Source of the DNA: Pseudolabrys sp.
GTDB lineage: Bacteria; Pseudomonadota; Alphaproteobacteria; Rhizobiales; Xanthobacteraceae
DNA: 37,520 nt
Direction of reading: 5' to 3'
Assembly (NCBI GenBank): GCA_022843325.1
Contig: JALHNV010000031.1
Coordinates: forward strand, 1-37,520
Part shown: piece after piece, positions 17,067-25,121 of the stretch
How the letters are laid out: each line of letters starts with the position of its first letter
Position numbering within the stretch: the first letter of the stretch is position 1
The notes under the pieces: model-generated
What the model was told of the DNA's origin: nothing
The model's input: the letters and a program-made list of their open reading frames with translations, nothing else
Databases searched by the model: none
Program-made: the position numbers and the translations under genes

Positions 17067-19181
17067 TCACGCCCGCCGGATCCAGACCTTGTTGTCGTGG
17101 AAGGCCGCACCACCGTATGGTGCAATTGAATCCGCACCGGTCAGCGAATTGATGCCGCAGCCGTCGGCATAGGCCGAATTCGGCCAGATCGATTCCGCGA
17201 TCAGCACGCCGGGCCGGACCCCGTCATAAACGCGTGCATGCAGCCGCACCTGACCGCGCGTGTTGCCGAGCACGACGAAATCGCCATCGGCGATGCCCTG
17301 CGCCTGCGCATCGTCGGGATGGATCATCACTTCCGGCCGCTTCTCGTTGGCGATCGAGGTCGGGGTCTCGTTGAAGGTCGAGTTGAGGAAGCCGCGCGCC
17401 GGCGATGTCGCCAGCCGGAAGGGATGCGCCGCGTCCGCCTCCTCCACCACCGGCCAGTAATCCGGCAGCGGCGGCATGTCGGAAATCGGGCCGCTCTTGT
17501 AGGCGCTGCGGAACGGCACGTTGTCCCAGTCCGGCTTGAACCTGAACTTGCCATCCGGCCACGGGAAGCCGTCGAGATAATGCGCCTGCCGGAACGGCGG
17601 CTGGCAGTCGACCCAGCGGCTGGCCTCGATATCGGCCAGCGTGCCGTACGGCGACTTGCGCAACATCTGGTCGATCAATTCGCGCGGGCTCATGGCAAAG
17701 CCCGCGTGCTGCGCGCCGACGCGGGCCGCCAGCGCCGCGATGACCTCATGATTGTTGCGGCATTCGCCCGGCGGCTCAACCAGCTTCGGGCCGAGGATCA
17801 GGTATTGATGGCCGCCGCCGCGATAGATGTCGTCATGCTCCAGGAAGGTGGTCGCCGGCAGCACGATATCGGCCACCTTCGCGGTCTCGGTCATGAACTG
17901 CTCGTGCACGCAGACGAACAGATCGTCGCGGGCGAAACCCTGCTTGACCTTGTTCTGGTCCGGCGCAACCGACATCGGATTGGTGTTCTGCACGATCATC
18001 GCCGTCACCGGCGGGCCGCCGTGAAGAGCCTCCGCATCGCCCGTCAGCACCGCCCCGATACGAGACTGGTCGAGCATGCGCACCGAGCGGTCCCACACAT
18101 CGGTGCCCTCGATCACGGTCTTGTCGAGCTTGTAAATGTCGGCGTTGATGTGGAAGGCGCCGCCGCCCTCAAGCTGCCAGGCGCCGGTCACCGCCGGAAT
18201 GCAGCTCGCCGCGTGCATGCTGACCGGGCCGTTGCGCGAACGCGAAAAGCCGTAACCCAGTCGGAAAAAGGCGCGCTTGCGCTCGCCGATCAGCCGGGCG
18301 AATTCCTCGATGGTCGCGACCGGCGTGCCGGTGATGGCCGAAGCCCAGGCCGGATCGCGGCTCTCCAGATGCGCCTGCATTTCGCGCGGCGCGTCGGTGT
18401 ATTTGTCGAGATAGTCCCAGTCCGCCTTGCCATCGCGGAACAGGCAATGCATCACCGCGCAGGCCAGCGCCGCGTCGGTGCCCGGCTTCACCAGCACCGG
18501 AAGATCCGCCTGCTGCATGGTGCCGTTCATATAGATATCGACCGCCGCGATCTTGGCGCCGCGTTCCTTGCGGGCGCGGGTCGCGTGCGTCATCACGTTG
18601 ACCTGGGTGTTGACCGCGTTGGTGCCCCAAATCACCACCAGATCGGACTTGGCCATCTCGCGCGGATCGGCGCCGGCGATGCGGCCGACGCCGGCGGCAA
18701 ATCCGGCATAGGCCGGATTGACGCAGATGGTGGAGTGGAATCCTGAATACTTCTTGGCGTGGCGCAGCCGGTTGATGCCGTCGCGCATCACCAGGCCCAT
18801 GGTGCCGGCGTAGTAATAAGGCCAGACGCTCTCGGCGCCGTCGCGCTGCTCGGCCTGCAGGAATTTCTCGGCGACGATATCGAGCGCGTCGTCCCAGGAG
18901 ATCGGCGCAAACTCGCCCGAGCCTTTGGCGCCGGTGCGGCGCAGCGGCGTCAGCAACCGATCGGGGTGATGCTGGCGTTCGGCGTAGCGGGCGACTTTGG
19001 CGCAGACCACACCCGCCGTGTAGTCGTTGTCGCGGGCGCCGCGGACGCGGCCGATGGTGCGCTCGTCGAGAAGTTCCACGTCGAGCGCGCAGGTCGAGGG
19101 GCAATCGTGCGGACAGGCGCTGGCCGCGACCCTGGACACGGCCCTTGCCGACGGCTGGACCGGCCTCACCTGCTGATTCAT
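17067..19181 (-). CDS. Molybdopterin oxidoreductase with N-terminal 4Fe-4S domain
   Basis: A 704-residue member of the DMSO-reductase/formate-dehydrogenase superfamily. The N-terminal iron-sulfur domain has C23, C27, C31 (CPHDCPSTC) and C60 (GVVCAK). The central domains follow (SWDDALDIVAEKF, SDLVVIWGTNAVNT, KPGTDAAL) and the C-terminal cap domain contains VMIHPDDAQAQGIADGDFV and a PYGGAAFHDNKVWI end. C153 in TICVNPAYAG aligns with the Sec/Cys molybdenum ligand of FdhF (VUHGPSVAG), so a cysteine ligand is likely. There is no twin-arginine signal, so it should act in the cytoplasm. No electron-transfer subunit or chaperone gene is adjacent and the substrate is unknown. GGAGG lies five bases before the ATG. 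Confidence 0.9.
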   Translation of the reverse strand: MNQQVRPVQPSARAVSRVAASACPHDCPSTCALDVELLDERTIGRVRGARDNDYTAGVVCAKVARYAERQHHPDRLLTPLRRTGAKGSGEFAPISWDDALDIVAEKFLQAEQRDGAESVWPYYYAGTMGLVMRDGINRLRHAKKYSGFHSTICVNPAYAGFAAGVGRIAGADPREMAKSDLVVIWGTNAVNTQVNVMTHATRARKERGAKIAAVDIYMNGTMQQADLPVLVKPGTDAALACAVMHCLFRDGKADWDYLDKYTDAPREMQAHLESRDPAWASAITGTPVATIEEFARLIGERKRAFFRLGYGFSRSRNGPVSMHAASCIPAVTGAWQLEGGGAFHINADIYKLDKTVIEGTDVWDRSVRMLDQSRIGAVLTGDAEALHGGPPVTAMIVQNTNPMSVAPDQNKVKQGFARDDLFVCVHEQFMTETAKVADIVLPATTFLEHDDIYRGGGHQYLILGPKLVEPPGECRNNHEVIAALAARVGAQHAGFAMSPRELIDQMLRKSPYGTLADIEASRWVDCQPPFRQAHYLDGFPWPDGKFRFKPDWDNVPFRSAYKSGPISDMPPLPDYWPVVEEADAAHPFRLATSPARGFLNSTFNETPTSIANEKRPEVMIHPDDAQAQGIADGDFVVLGNTRGQVRLHARVYDGVRPGVLIAESIWPNSAYADGCGINSLTGADSIAPYGGAAFHDNKVWIRRA

Positions 19182-19408
19182 CGCGGCCTCCGATTGGCGA
19201 ACTCACCAAGACCATACAGCAGAAGCGCGTGCACGTCGCTCTAACGGCATTGTGATGTCACCAGGCCTCTCGCTTTCCCAGGAACGAGGACGAAAATCGG
19301 ACGATGGGGTTCCTTTGCCTCTTGTTGTTACCCAATGGCTACAGAGTTCCACAGGCACTGCACGTATATCCATCCTTGGCCGCATGTCGCGGAGTAAAGG
19401 AGATGATG

Positions 19409-20227
19409 ATGCGCGTTTCGCTGTTCTCCGGGGTCGCCTTAGCGGCCCTGATCGCTGCACCGGCCATGGCGGCTGATATGCCGATCTACACAAAAGCGCC
19501 GCCGGTGATGATGGCCCCATTCTCGTGGACCGGTTTTTACGTCGGCTTCAACGCCGGCTACGGCTTCAGTGGCAGCAACTCCGTGACCACCACCGGCCAG
19601 GCGGCTGCGAACATCGCCGCTGTTGCCGATGGTGCGCGTCCGGGGTCTATCTCTCTCGACCGTGATGGCTTCATCGGCGGTGTGCAGATCGGCTACAACT
19701 GGCAGTTCGGCAACATCGTTGCCGGCCTGGAAGCCGACATCCAGTACACGGATATGCGCGATAGCGTGAACGGCATCACCACACTTGCGGTGGCCGGTCC
19801 GAACGGAACGCCGCCCGGCACCCGCAACAACGTGTTCAATCAAGAGCTTGATTACCTCGGCACCGTTCGTGGCCGTCTCGGCTACGCGTGGGATCGCACG
19901 CTGTTGTACGCGACCGGCGGTCTTGCCTACGGCGGCGTCAACAACTCGGCGAGCTTCTCCGGCCCGCTTCCGGCCGGCGTGACTCAGTTCACCGGCTCCC
20001 GCAGAGAGACTGAAGTCGGCTACACGATCGGCGCCGGCATCGAGCATGCCTTCGGCGGCAATTGGTCGCTCAAGGCCGAGTACCTGTACTACGACCTCGG
20101 CGACACGACGATTGCCGTCAACAACGTCCTCGGCCCGGCCGGGGCGGGCGGCCCGGGATACGACAGCACCTTCCGAAACGATGGCCACATCGTCCGCGCC
20201 GGTCTGAACTACAGGTTCGGCCGCTAA
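19409..20227 (+). CDS. Outer-membrane beta-barrel protein, Omp25/Omp31-like porin
   Basis: A 272-residue secreted protein. Three overlapping ATGs occur (19403, 19406, 19409); the ribosome site AAAGGAG at 19396-19402 gives proper six-base spacing only to 19409. The signal peptide MRVSLFSGVALAALIAAPAMA is followed by ADMPIYTKAPP, then FSWTGFYVGFNAGYGFSG, the classical start of Omp25/31/RopB-type barrels of rhizobia and Brucella. Alternating strand patterns continue to the C-terminal GLNYRFGR, a normal insertion signal ending in an aromatic-rich strand. Probably an abundant structural or porin-like protein. Codon use is slightly less GC-biased than neighbours, as expected for a highly expressed gene. 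A terminator follows. Confidence 0.9.
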   Translation: MRVSLFSGVALAALIAAPAMAADMPIYTKAPPVMMAPFSWTGFYVGFNAGYGFSGSNSVTTTGQAAANIAAVADGARPGSISLDRDGFIGGVQIGYNWQFGNIVAGLEADIQYTDMRDSVNGITTLAVAGPNGTPPGTRNNVFNQELDYLGTVRGRLGYAWDRTLLYATGGLAYGGVNNSASFSGPLPAGVTQFTGSRRETEVGYTIGAGIEHAFGGNWSLKAEYLYYDLGDTTIAVNNVLGPAGAGGPGYDSTFRNDGHIVRAGLNYRFGR

Positions 20228-20253
20228 GCCATCCGGTCCGCTTGCGGATAGCC

Positions 20254-20290
20254 AAAGAAAAAAGCCCGCCATCGCAAGACGGCGGGCTTT
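20254..20290. terminator. Bidirectional rho-independent terminator between porin and ndk
   Basis: AAAGCCCGCC (20261-20270) pairs perfectly with GGCGGGCTTT (20281-20290) around a ten-base loop. On the minus strand the stem is followed by a T-rich tract (complement of AAAGAAAAAA, 20254-20263), which suits the end of ndk. On the plus strand only TTT follows, enough for a weaker stop after the porin gene. Confidence 0.88.
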
Positions 20291-20314
20291 CGCATTGAGT
20301 CAATCGATAAACCG

Positions 20315-20737
20315 CTAGCCGACGATTTCGTTGCCCGCGAAGAACTGGCCGATTTCGATCGCGGCATTTTCGGCCGAGTCGGAGCCGTGCACGGAGTTCT
20401 CGCCGATCGACTTGGCGTGAACCTTGCGGATGGTGTTGGCGTCGGCCTTGGCCGGGTCGGTCGCGCCCATGACTTCGCGATACTTGGCGATGGCGTTTTC
20501 GCCCTCGAGCACCTGCACCACCACCGGCGCGGAAATCATGAAATCCACCAGTTCGCCGAAAAACGGCCGCGCCTTGTGCACGCCGTAGAACTGCTCGGCC
20601 TGCGCCCGCGTGATGAGAACGCGCTTCTGCGCCACGATCCGCAGGCCCGCCTTCTCGATCATGGCATTGATCGCGCCGGTCAGATTACGCTCGGTGGCGT
20701 CAGGCTTGAGAATGGAAAAAGTACGCTCCACAGCCAT
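20315..20737 (-). CDS. ndk: Nucleoside diphosphate kinase
   Basis: A 140-residue enzyme equilibrating nucleoside di- and triphosphates through a phosphohistidine. It begins [18 protein letters not shown], and the active-site H117 lies in ENSVHGSDS. The [10 protein letters not shown] and MGATDPAKA segments are also typical. Length is normal. AAGGA lies about eight bases before the ATG. It is a single gene, convergent with the porin and divergent from the DinB-like gene. Confidence 0.97.
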   Translation of the reverse strand: MAVERTFSILKPDATERNLTGAINAMIEKAGLRIVAQKRVLITRAQAEQFYGVHKARPFFGELVDFMISAPVVVQVLEGENAIAKYREVMGATDPAKADANTIRKVHAKSIGENSVHGSDSAENAAIEIGQFFAGNEIVG

Positions 20738-20919
20738 CGGGATAGTCCTTCAGTGGGAATGATCGGAGGGATGACCGACATTCATTGGAATTGCTTGGTT
20801 GCCGCGGCTTATACCGGGGGCCCGGAATGGCGGCAAGGTGGTGGATGGTCCCGGTCGCGTCCAACCGGGATCGCCAAGCCGCAGTCTGTGATCGATTTTT
20901 CTGTCTTGAAGGAGCGCCC

Positions 20920-21441
20920 ATGAAATCGCGTTACCGGATGTTCGCCGGCTACAACGCCTGGTGCAACGAGCGGCTGTACGGGGCGACCGCCCTCGTCACC
21001 GACGCCGATTACCGCGCCGACCGCGGCGCCTTCTTCAAGTCGCTGCACGGAACGCTGAACCATATTCTGGTCGCCGATCGCATCTGGATGAAGCGCTTCA
21101 CCGGCACCGGTGTGCAGCCGCCCAGCCTCGACGCCATCCTGTACGAGAGTTTCGCGGAATTGCGCGAAGCGCGCCGGAGCCAGGACGTGCTGATCACGCG
21201 CTACATCGATGGCCTCGATGACGAGCGGCTCTCTGCGACGTTCAGATACCGGCCGGTCACAAATCCGCAGCCGGTCGAACAACCCTTGGCGCCGGCGCTC
21301 GACCATTTCTTCAATCACCAGACCCATCACCGCGGTCAGGCGCATGCTCTGCTGACCGCCATCCTCGGCAATGACAAGACGCCGGGCATGGACCTGATCG
21401 CCTACCAGCGCGAAACCGGCCAGGGCATGCGCGCTTCCTGA
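20920..21441 (+). CDS. DinB-family putative metal-dependent protein
   Basis: A 173-residue four-helix-bundle protein of the DinB/YfiT group. Metal-binding histidines are placed as expected: H48 in GTLNHILVADRIW, and H133 with H137 in NHQTHHRGQAHALL. The conserved YNAWCNERLY near the N-terminus is also characteristic. The start is fixed by AAGGAG at 20909-20914, five bases before the ATG. Family members act as thiol transferases or remain uncharacterised; here no substrate can be named. It precedes the ABC-F gene by 83 bases. Confidence 0.87.
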   Translation: MKSRYRMFAGYNAWCNERLYGATALVTDADYRADRGAFFKSLHGTLNHILVADRIWMKRFTGTGVQPPSLDAILYESFAELREARRSQDVLITRYIDGLDDERLSATFRYRPVTNPQPVEQPLAPALDHFFNHQTHHRGQAHALLTAILGNDKTPGMDLIAYQRETGQGMRAS

Positions 21442-21524
21442 CGCCAACGGCCGGGCGCCCCGGCGGCACCCGCGCCGCCCTTTAAAGGGTTGCGTTGTGC
21501 AGCGCACTCGGCCAAAACGCGCGC

Positions 21525-23393
21525 ATGTTGATTATCGACGATCTCACCGTCCGGATTGCCGGCCGTTCGCTGCTTGAAAACGCTTCCGCCCGGATCGTGC
21601 CGGGTGCGCGCGTCGGCCTGGTCGGCCGCAACGGCACCGGAAAGTCGACGCTGTTCAACGTCATTACCGGCGAAATCGGGGCAGAAACCGGCTCGATCGA
21701 GATCCCGCCGCGCTGGCGCCTCGGCCGCCTCGCGCAGGAAGCCCCGAACGGCCCGGAAAGCCTGCTCGAGGTGGTGCTGATGGCGCCGAGCGAGCGCACC
21801 GATCTGCTGGCCGAGGCCGAAACCGCGACCGACCCGGACCGCATTGCCGAGATCCAGACCCGGCTCGCCGATATCGGCGCCCATGCCGCGCCCGCGCGCG
21901 CCGCCGCGATCCTGTCGGGCCTTGGATTTTCGACCGCCGACCAGGCCCGCCCCTGCACGGAGTTCTCCGGCGGCTGGCGCATGCGCGTCGCGCTGGCGGC
22001 GACGTTGTTTTCCGAGCCCGATTTGCTGCTGCTCGACGAGCCGACCAACTATCTCGATCTCGAAGGCACGCTGTGGCTGCAGGACCATCTGGCGAAATAT
22101 CCGCACACCATGATCATCGTCAGCCATGATCGCGATCTGCTGGACAATGCGGTCAACCAGATCCTGTCGCTGGAGGCCAAGAAACTCACGCTCTACAAAG
22201 GCGGCTATTCCGACTTCGAACGGCTGCGCAGCGAGAAGCTGGTGCTCGACCAGAAGATGATGAAGAAGCAGGATGCGCAACGCGCGCATCTGCAGGCCTT
22301 CGTCGATCGCTTCCGCGCCAAGGCGTCAAAAGCGACGCAGGCGCAGTCGCGCATCAAGATGCTGGCGAAGATGCAGCCCATCTCGACCATGGTCACCGAC
22401 GAGGTGCGGCCGATCATCATTCCGCCGCCGGAGAAACTGCTGTCGCCGCCGATCATCGCCACCGACGATGTCTCGGTCGGTTACGACGGACGCGTCATCC
22501 TGTCGGATCTGTCGCTGCGCATCGACAACGACGACCGCATCGCCCTGCTCGGCTCCAACGGCAACGGCAAGTCGACGCTGGTGAAGCTGCTGGCCGGCAA
22601 GCTTCCGCCGATGCAGGGCTCGATCACGCGCGCGGCCAACCTGAAGGTCGGCTATTTCGCGCAGCACCAGGTCGACGAACTCGACATGGACGGCAGCCCC
22701 TACGATCATGTGCGCCGGCTGATGCCGGATCAGCCCGAATCCAAAGTGCGGTCGCGCGTCGGCACCATCGGCTTCTCCGGACAGGCCGGCAACACCAAGG
22801 TCGAGAAGCTGTCGGGCGGCGAGAAAGCGCGCCTGCTGCTGGGTCTGGCGACCTTCGCGGCGCCGCAACTCATCATCCTCGACGAGCCGACCAACCATCT
22901 CGACATCGACAGCCGCGGCGCCTTGATCGAGGCGATCAACGACTATCCCGGCGCCATCATTCTGGTGTCGCACGACCGCTATCTGCTGGAAGCCTGCGTC
23001 GATCGCCTGTGGCTGGTGTCCGGCGGCAAGGTCGCGCCGTTCGACGGCGATCTCGCCGATTATCAGCGCTACGTCGTGTCCGACGGCAGGCCCGCCAACA
23101 CCGCGACCAAATCGGCCCCGCGCGTCGATCCGGTGGAAGCGCGCCGTGCCGCCGCCGGCAAGCGCGCCGAGACCGCGCCGCTGCGCAAGAAGATCTCCGA
23201 GGCCGAGGGCAAGATCGCCCAGCTGACGCGCCAGCTCGGCAAGCTGGACGTCACGCTGAGCGACGGCACCTTGTTTGCGCGGGAGCCTGCCCGCGCCGCT
23301 GAGCTGTCAAAGACCCGCGCCAATGTCGTTGCGGCGATCGCCAAGGCGGAAGAGGAATGGCTGGCCGCCAGCAGCGCGCTGGAGACGGCCTAG
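21525..23393 (+). CDS. ABC-F family ATPase (YheS/Uup-like)
   Basis: A 622-residue cytoplasmic protein with two ABC ATPase domains and no membrane segments. The first has GRNGTGKST, the signature FSGGWRMR and LLLLDEPTN; the second has GSNGNGKST, LSGGEKAR and LIILDEPTN. The linker contains RFRAKASKATQAQSR, the ABC-F interdomain segment that reaches the ribosomal peptidyl-transferase region. A C-terminal charged coiled-coil (about residues 540-620) resembles YheS. ABC-F proteins relieve stalled ribosomes or give antibiotic protection; this looks like the housekeeping type. The ATG at 21525 gives the usual MLIIDDLTVRI start; a TTG at 21495 with AAAGGG ahead is a less likely alternative. Confidence 0.93.
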   Translation: MLIIDDLTVRIAGRSLLENASARIVPGARVGLVGRNGTGKSTLFNVITGEIGAETGSIEIPPRWRLGRLAQEAPNGPESLLEVVLMAPSERTDLLAEAETATDPDRIAEIQTRLADIGAHAAPARAAAILSGLGFSTADQARPCTEFSGGWRMRVALAATLFSEPDLLLLDEPTNYLDLEGTLWLQDHLAKYPHTMIIVSHDRDLLDNAVNQILSLEAKKLTLYKGGYSDFERLRSEKLVLDQKMMKKQDAQRAHLQAFVDRFRAKASKATQAQSRIKMLAKMQPISTMVTDEVRPIIIPPPEKLLSPPIIATDDVSVGYDGRVILSDLSLRIDNDDRIALLGSNGNGKSTLVKLLAGKLPPMQGSITRAANLKVGYFAQHQVDELDMDGSPYDHVRRLMPDQPESKVRSRVGTIGFSGQAGNTKVEKLSGGEKARLLLGLATFAAPQLIILDEPTNHLDIDSRGALIEAINDYPGAIILVSHDRYLLEACVDRLWLVSGGKVAPFDGDLADYQRYVVSDGRPANTATKSAPRVDPVEARRAAAGKRAETAPLRKKISEAEGKIAQLTRQLGKLDVTLSDGTLFAREPARAAELSKTRANVVAAIAKAEEEWLAASSALETA

Positions 23394-23395
23394 CG

Positions 23396-23980
23396 CTACC
23401 GCTTCTGGCGCGCCGGGGGGCGGGCCGGCCGCTGCGGCTCAGGAGCGCGCTCCACCACCTTCAGCCGTCCCGACGTGAAGGTGTAGACGCCGGGTGAATG
23501 GCCCGAAAGATACGTGAGCACCACCTTGCGCTCGCCCCTTTCGTCCGCGCCGACGCTGACATTGTTCGGCTGGCCGGCGCGGCGGACTGCCTCGCACTCA
23601 GACATGCCGAGCGCAATTCCACCCATATGCGGCTGCATGCCCGGTTCCAATGGATTGACGGAGGCCGGAGTCACGGGAACCTGGGCTGGTCCTGCGGCCA
23701 TGGCGACCGCAGGACACTGGCCGTCTGCGCTGACCAGATCGTCCGGAGCCACCGGCCCGCTTGGGCCGAGTTGCACGGTCCGACCGGTGGTCGGCTGAGC
23801 CCAGTCGGGCTTGGCGAACACATCGATCGGCTTGGAGAACCAGCCGCCTTCACTGCTGCCGGAGAGCAGCTGTCCGCCGCCTGCGCAACCGGCCACCGCG
23901 AGCGCAACCGCTCCGGCGACGGTCAACCTTGAAACAACGCTAAAACGCGGCAAACGACTTCCCCCAAGCTTCATGATCAT
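23396..23980 (-). CDS. Putative outer-membrane or periplasmic lipoprotein
   Basis: A 194-residue protein with a lipoprotein signal: a basic N-terminus, a hydrophobic stretch and lipobox VAGC with the lipidated Cys at 32. The central part is Pro/Gly-rich. The region IALGMSECEAVRRAGQPNNVSVG followed by a strand-rich stretch (KVVLTYLSG, GVYTFTSGRLKVVER) resembles the SmpA/BamE-like two-layer fold, though I cannot confirm it. The tail is a Pro/Arg-rich, probably disordered segment. GGGA lies a few bases before the ATG; an in-frame ATG two codons later is also possible. It converges with the ABC-F gene, leaving only two bases between stops. Function unknown. Confidence 0.75.
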   Translation of the reverse strand: MIMKLGGSRLPRFSVVSRLTVAGAVALAVAGCAGGGQLLSGSSEGGWFSKPIDVFAKPDWAQPTTGRTVQLGPSGPVAPDDLVSADGQCPAVAMAAGPAQVPVTPASVNPLEPGMQPHMGGIALGMSECEAVRRAGQPNNVSVGADERGERKVVLTYLSGHSPGVYTFTSGRLKVVERAPEPQRPARPPARQKR

Positions 23981-24110
23981 CTTATCCCTTAAGTCCTATT
24001 TTGCGTCATCACGATGGCACGGGGCAAGTTGGCTTCCCACAGGGCCACCAGGAAGAGTCGGCCATTGGCCCGGTCCGCCCAGGTCCGCTGGCCTATTTCC
24101 GGCGCCCCCG

Positions 24111-24563
24111 TCAGGCATTTTTCAGCCAGCGTCCATTTTCGTCCGGCTGCCAGTAGGTTGCCTCGAACCCCTTCGCCTTGGCCGAAGCCCAGTGACCGCG
24201 CGCGGCCGCCACGGCGTCATCGTCGTTGCCGTCAAACAGGAGCACGATGCGCTGGTAGGCCTCCGCATCGGGCGGCATCGCGGCCCCATCGATCAGAAAG
24301 CGCACCGACGCTGAATTCGGATTGTCCTCCTCCAAGGTAAGGAGGACCGGCTGCATCGAAGCATCCGCCTCGCGCCAGGTGCCGTGCGGCAGAAAACCAT
24401 CGTCACGATAGGTCCACAGGTGTGCGTCGAGGGCGTCGATGCGCTCCTCCAACGCGCCCTGGACCACGACGCGCCAGCCCCGCTCCAGCGATTTTTCCAG
24501 CAGCATCGGCAACACGCCTTCCAGCTTCTGGCCTTGCAGATGGTAGAAAAGGACTTCGGTCAT
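24111..24563 (-). CDS. holC: DNA polymerase III chi subunit
   Basis: A 150-residue replisome accessory protein that links the clamp loader to single-strand-binding protein. It begins MTEVLFYHLQGQKLEGVLPMLLEKSLERGWR and contains LDAHLWTYRDDGFLPHG and the conserved hydrophobic strand with LLFDGND, all typical of HolC. Its start codon overlaps the stop of the preceding toxin gene as ATGA (24560-24563), so its translation may depend on reading the toxin gene. In many relatives holC directly follows pepA; here a toxin-antitoxin pair lies between. No partner holD is in the window. Confidence 0.93.
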   Translation of the reverse strand: MTEVLFYHLQGQKLEGVLPMLLEKSLERGWRVVVQGALEERIDALDAHLWTYRDDGFLPHGTWREADASMQPVLLTLEEDNPNSASVRFLIDGAAMPPDAEAYQRIVLLFDGNDDDAVAAARGHWASAKAKGFEATYWQPDENGRWLKNA

Positions 24564-24874
24564 GGACTCGGCTCGTCAAAAGCGGACGAAATATCCTGGC
24601 GCTCGTGCAGGATCCGCACGATCTCGATCGTCGCGTTCGCCACGCGGTAAACGATCAGATGCGGCTGAACCAAGACAGATCGCAAACCAGAACCAATTTC
24701 GTTTCGAGGACGTCCCGCGTACGGGTGGTCTATGAGCCGGTCAACGGCGTCGGCAATCTTGCGGAGCAAACTATCGGCAACCTGTTCGGACGCAACGCCG
24801 GCAAGATATTTCCAGATGCCAACCAAGTCGCGTCGAGCCGCAGGAGCCCAAATGACCCTACGCGCCACGGCCAT
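24560..24874 (-). CDS. ParE/RelE-superfamily toxin
   Basis: A 104-residue basic protein. The pattern RRVIWAPAARRDLVGIWKYLAG, then a helical segment, HPYAGRPRNEIGSGLRSVLVQPHLIVYRV and the end VRILHERQDI is that of ParE/RelE-family toxins. RelE members cut mRNA on the ribosome and ParE members poison gyrase; the sequence does not say which. ATG 24874 lies inside the antitoxin gene, overlapping by 17 bases; upstream extension of the frame is not needed. The stop overlaps the holC start. Full length, no visible defect. Confidence 0.87.
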   Translation of the reverse strand: MAVARRVIWAPAARRDLVGIWKYLAGVASEQVADSLLRKIADAVDRLIDHPYAGRPRNEIGSGLRSVLVQPHLIVYRVANATIEIVRILHERQDISSAFDEPSP

Positions 24875-25079
24875 GTTCGTCGCGCGCCTGCCGAATGACG
24901 TCCTCGATATCCAGTTCCCGGCCTTCGCCAGCATCAAGCTCGCGGATGCCCGTCGCGACTTCGGCACGCAGCGAGCCCAGTTTATCGAGATAAACGATTA
25001 GTTCGCGGGCAATGCGATCCTGTTCCGCTTCCGGCAGAGCCTCGACCTTGGCGATGGCTTCGCGCAGGACCCTTGTCAT
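24858..25079 (-). CDS. Antitoxin of the ParE/RelE pair
   Basis: A 73-residue protein: MTRVLREAIAKVEALPEAEQDRIARELI, then a charged segment ending GIRELDAGEGRELDIEDVIRQARDEH. The LDAGEGRELDIEDVI stretch is common in ParD-like antitoxins that pair with ParE. The C-terminal part should wrap the toxin and the N-terminal part dimerise or bind DNA. It starts 42 bases after the pepA stop; no strong ribosome site or promoter is obvious in that gap, so transcription may come from pepA. Confidence 0.83.
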   Translation of the reverse strand: MTRVLREAIAKVEALPEAEQDRIARELIVYLDKLGSLRAEVATGIRELDAGEGRELDIEDVIRQARDEHGRGA

Positions 25080-25121
25080 CCGTTCTATCTATCACATTTC
25101 GCGGCCAGTTTCACCCCGGCG

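Noticed and set aside
17238..18746. A 502-codon open frame on the plus strand opposite the molybdoenzyme
   Set aside because: Same reason: a high-GC shadow of a conserved gene, with no ribosome site and no family pattern.
19281..19310. GGAAC upstream of the porin as an EcfG general-stress promoter
   Set aside because: The required CGTT-type -10 does not appear at 16-18 bases; only GATG is there.
24061..24071. GGCCATTGGCC-type palindrome between holC and the lipoprotein gene
   Set aside because: A short GC palindrome with no T-tract; expected by chance in such sequence.
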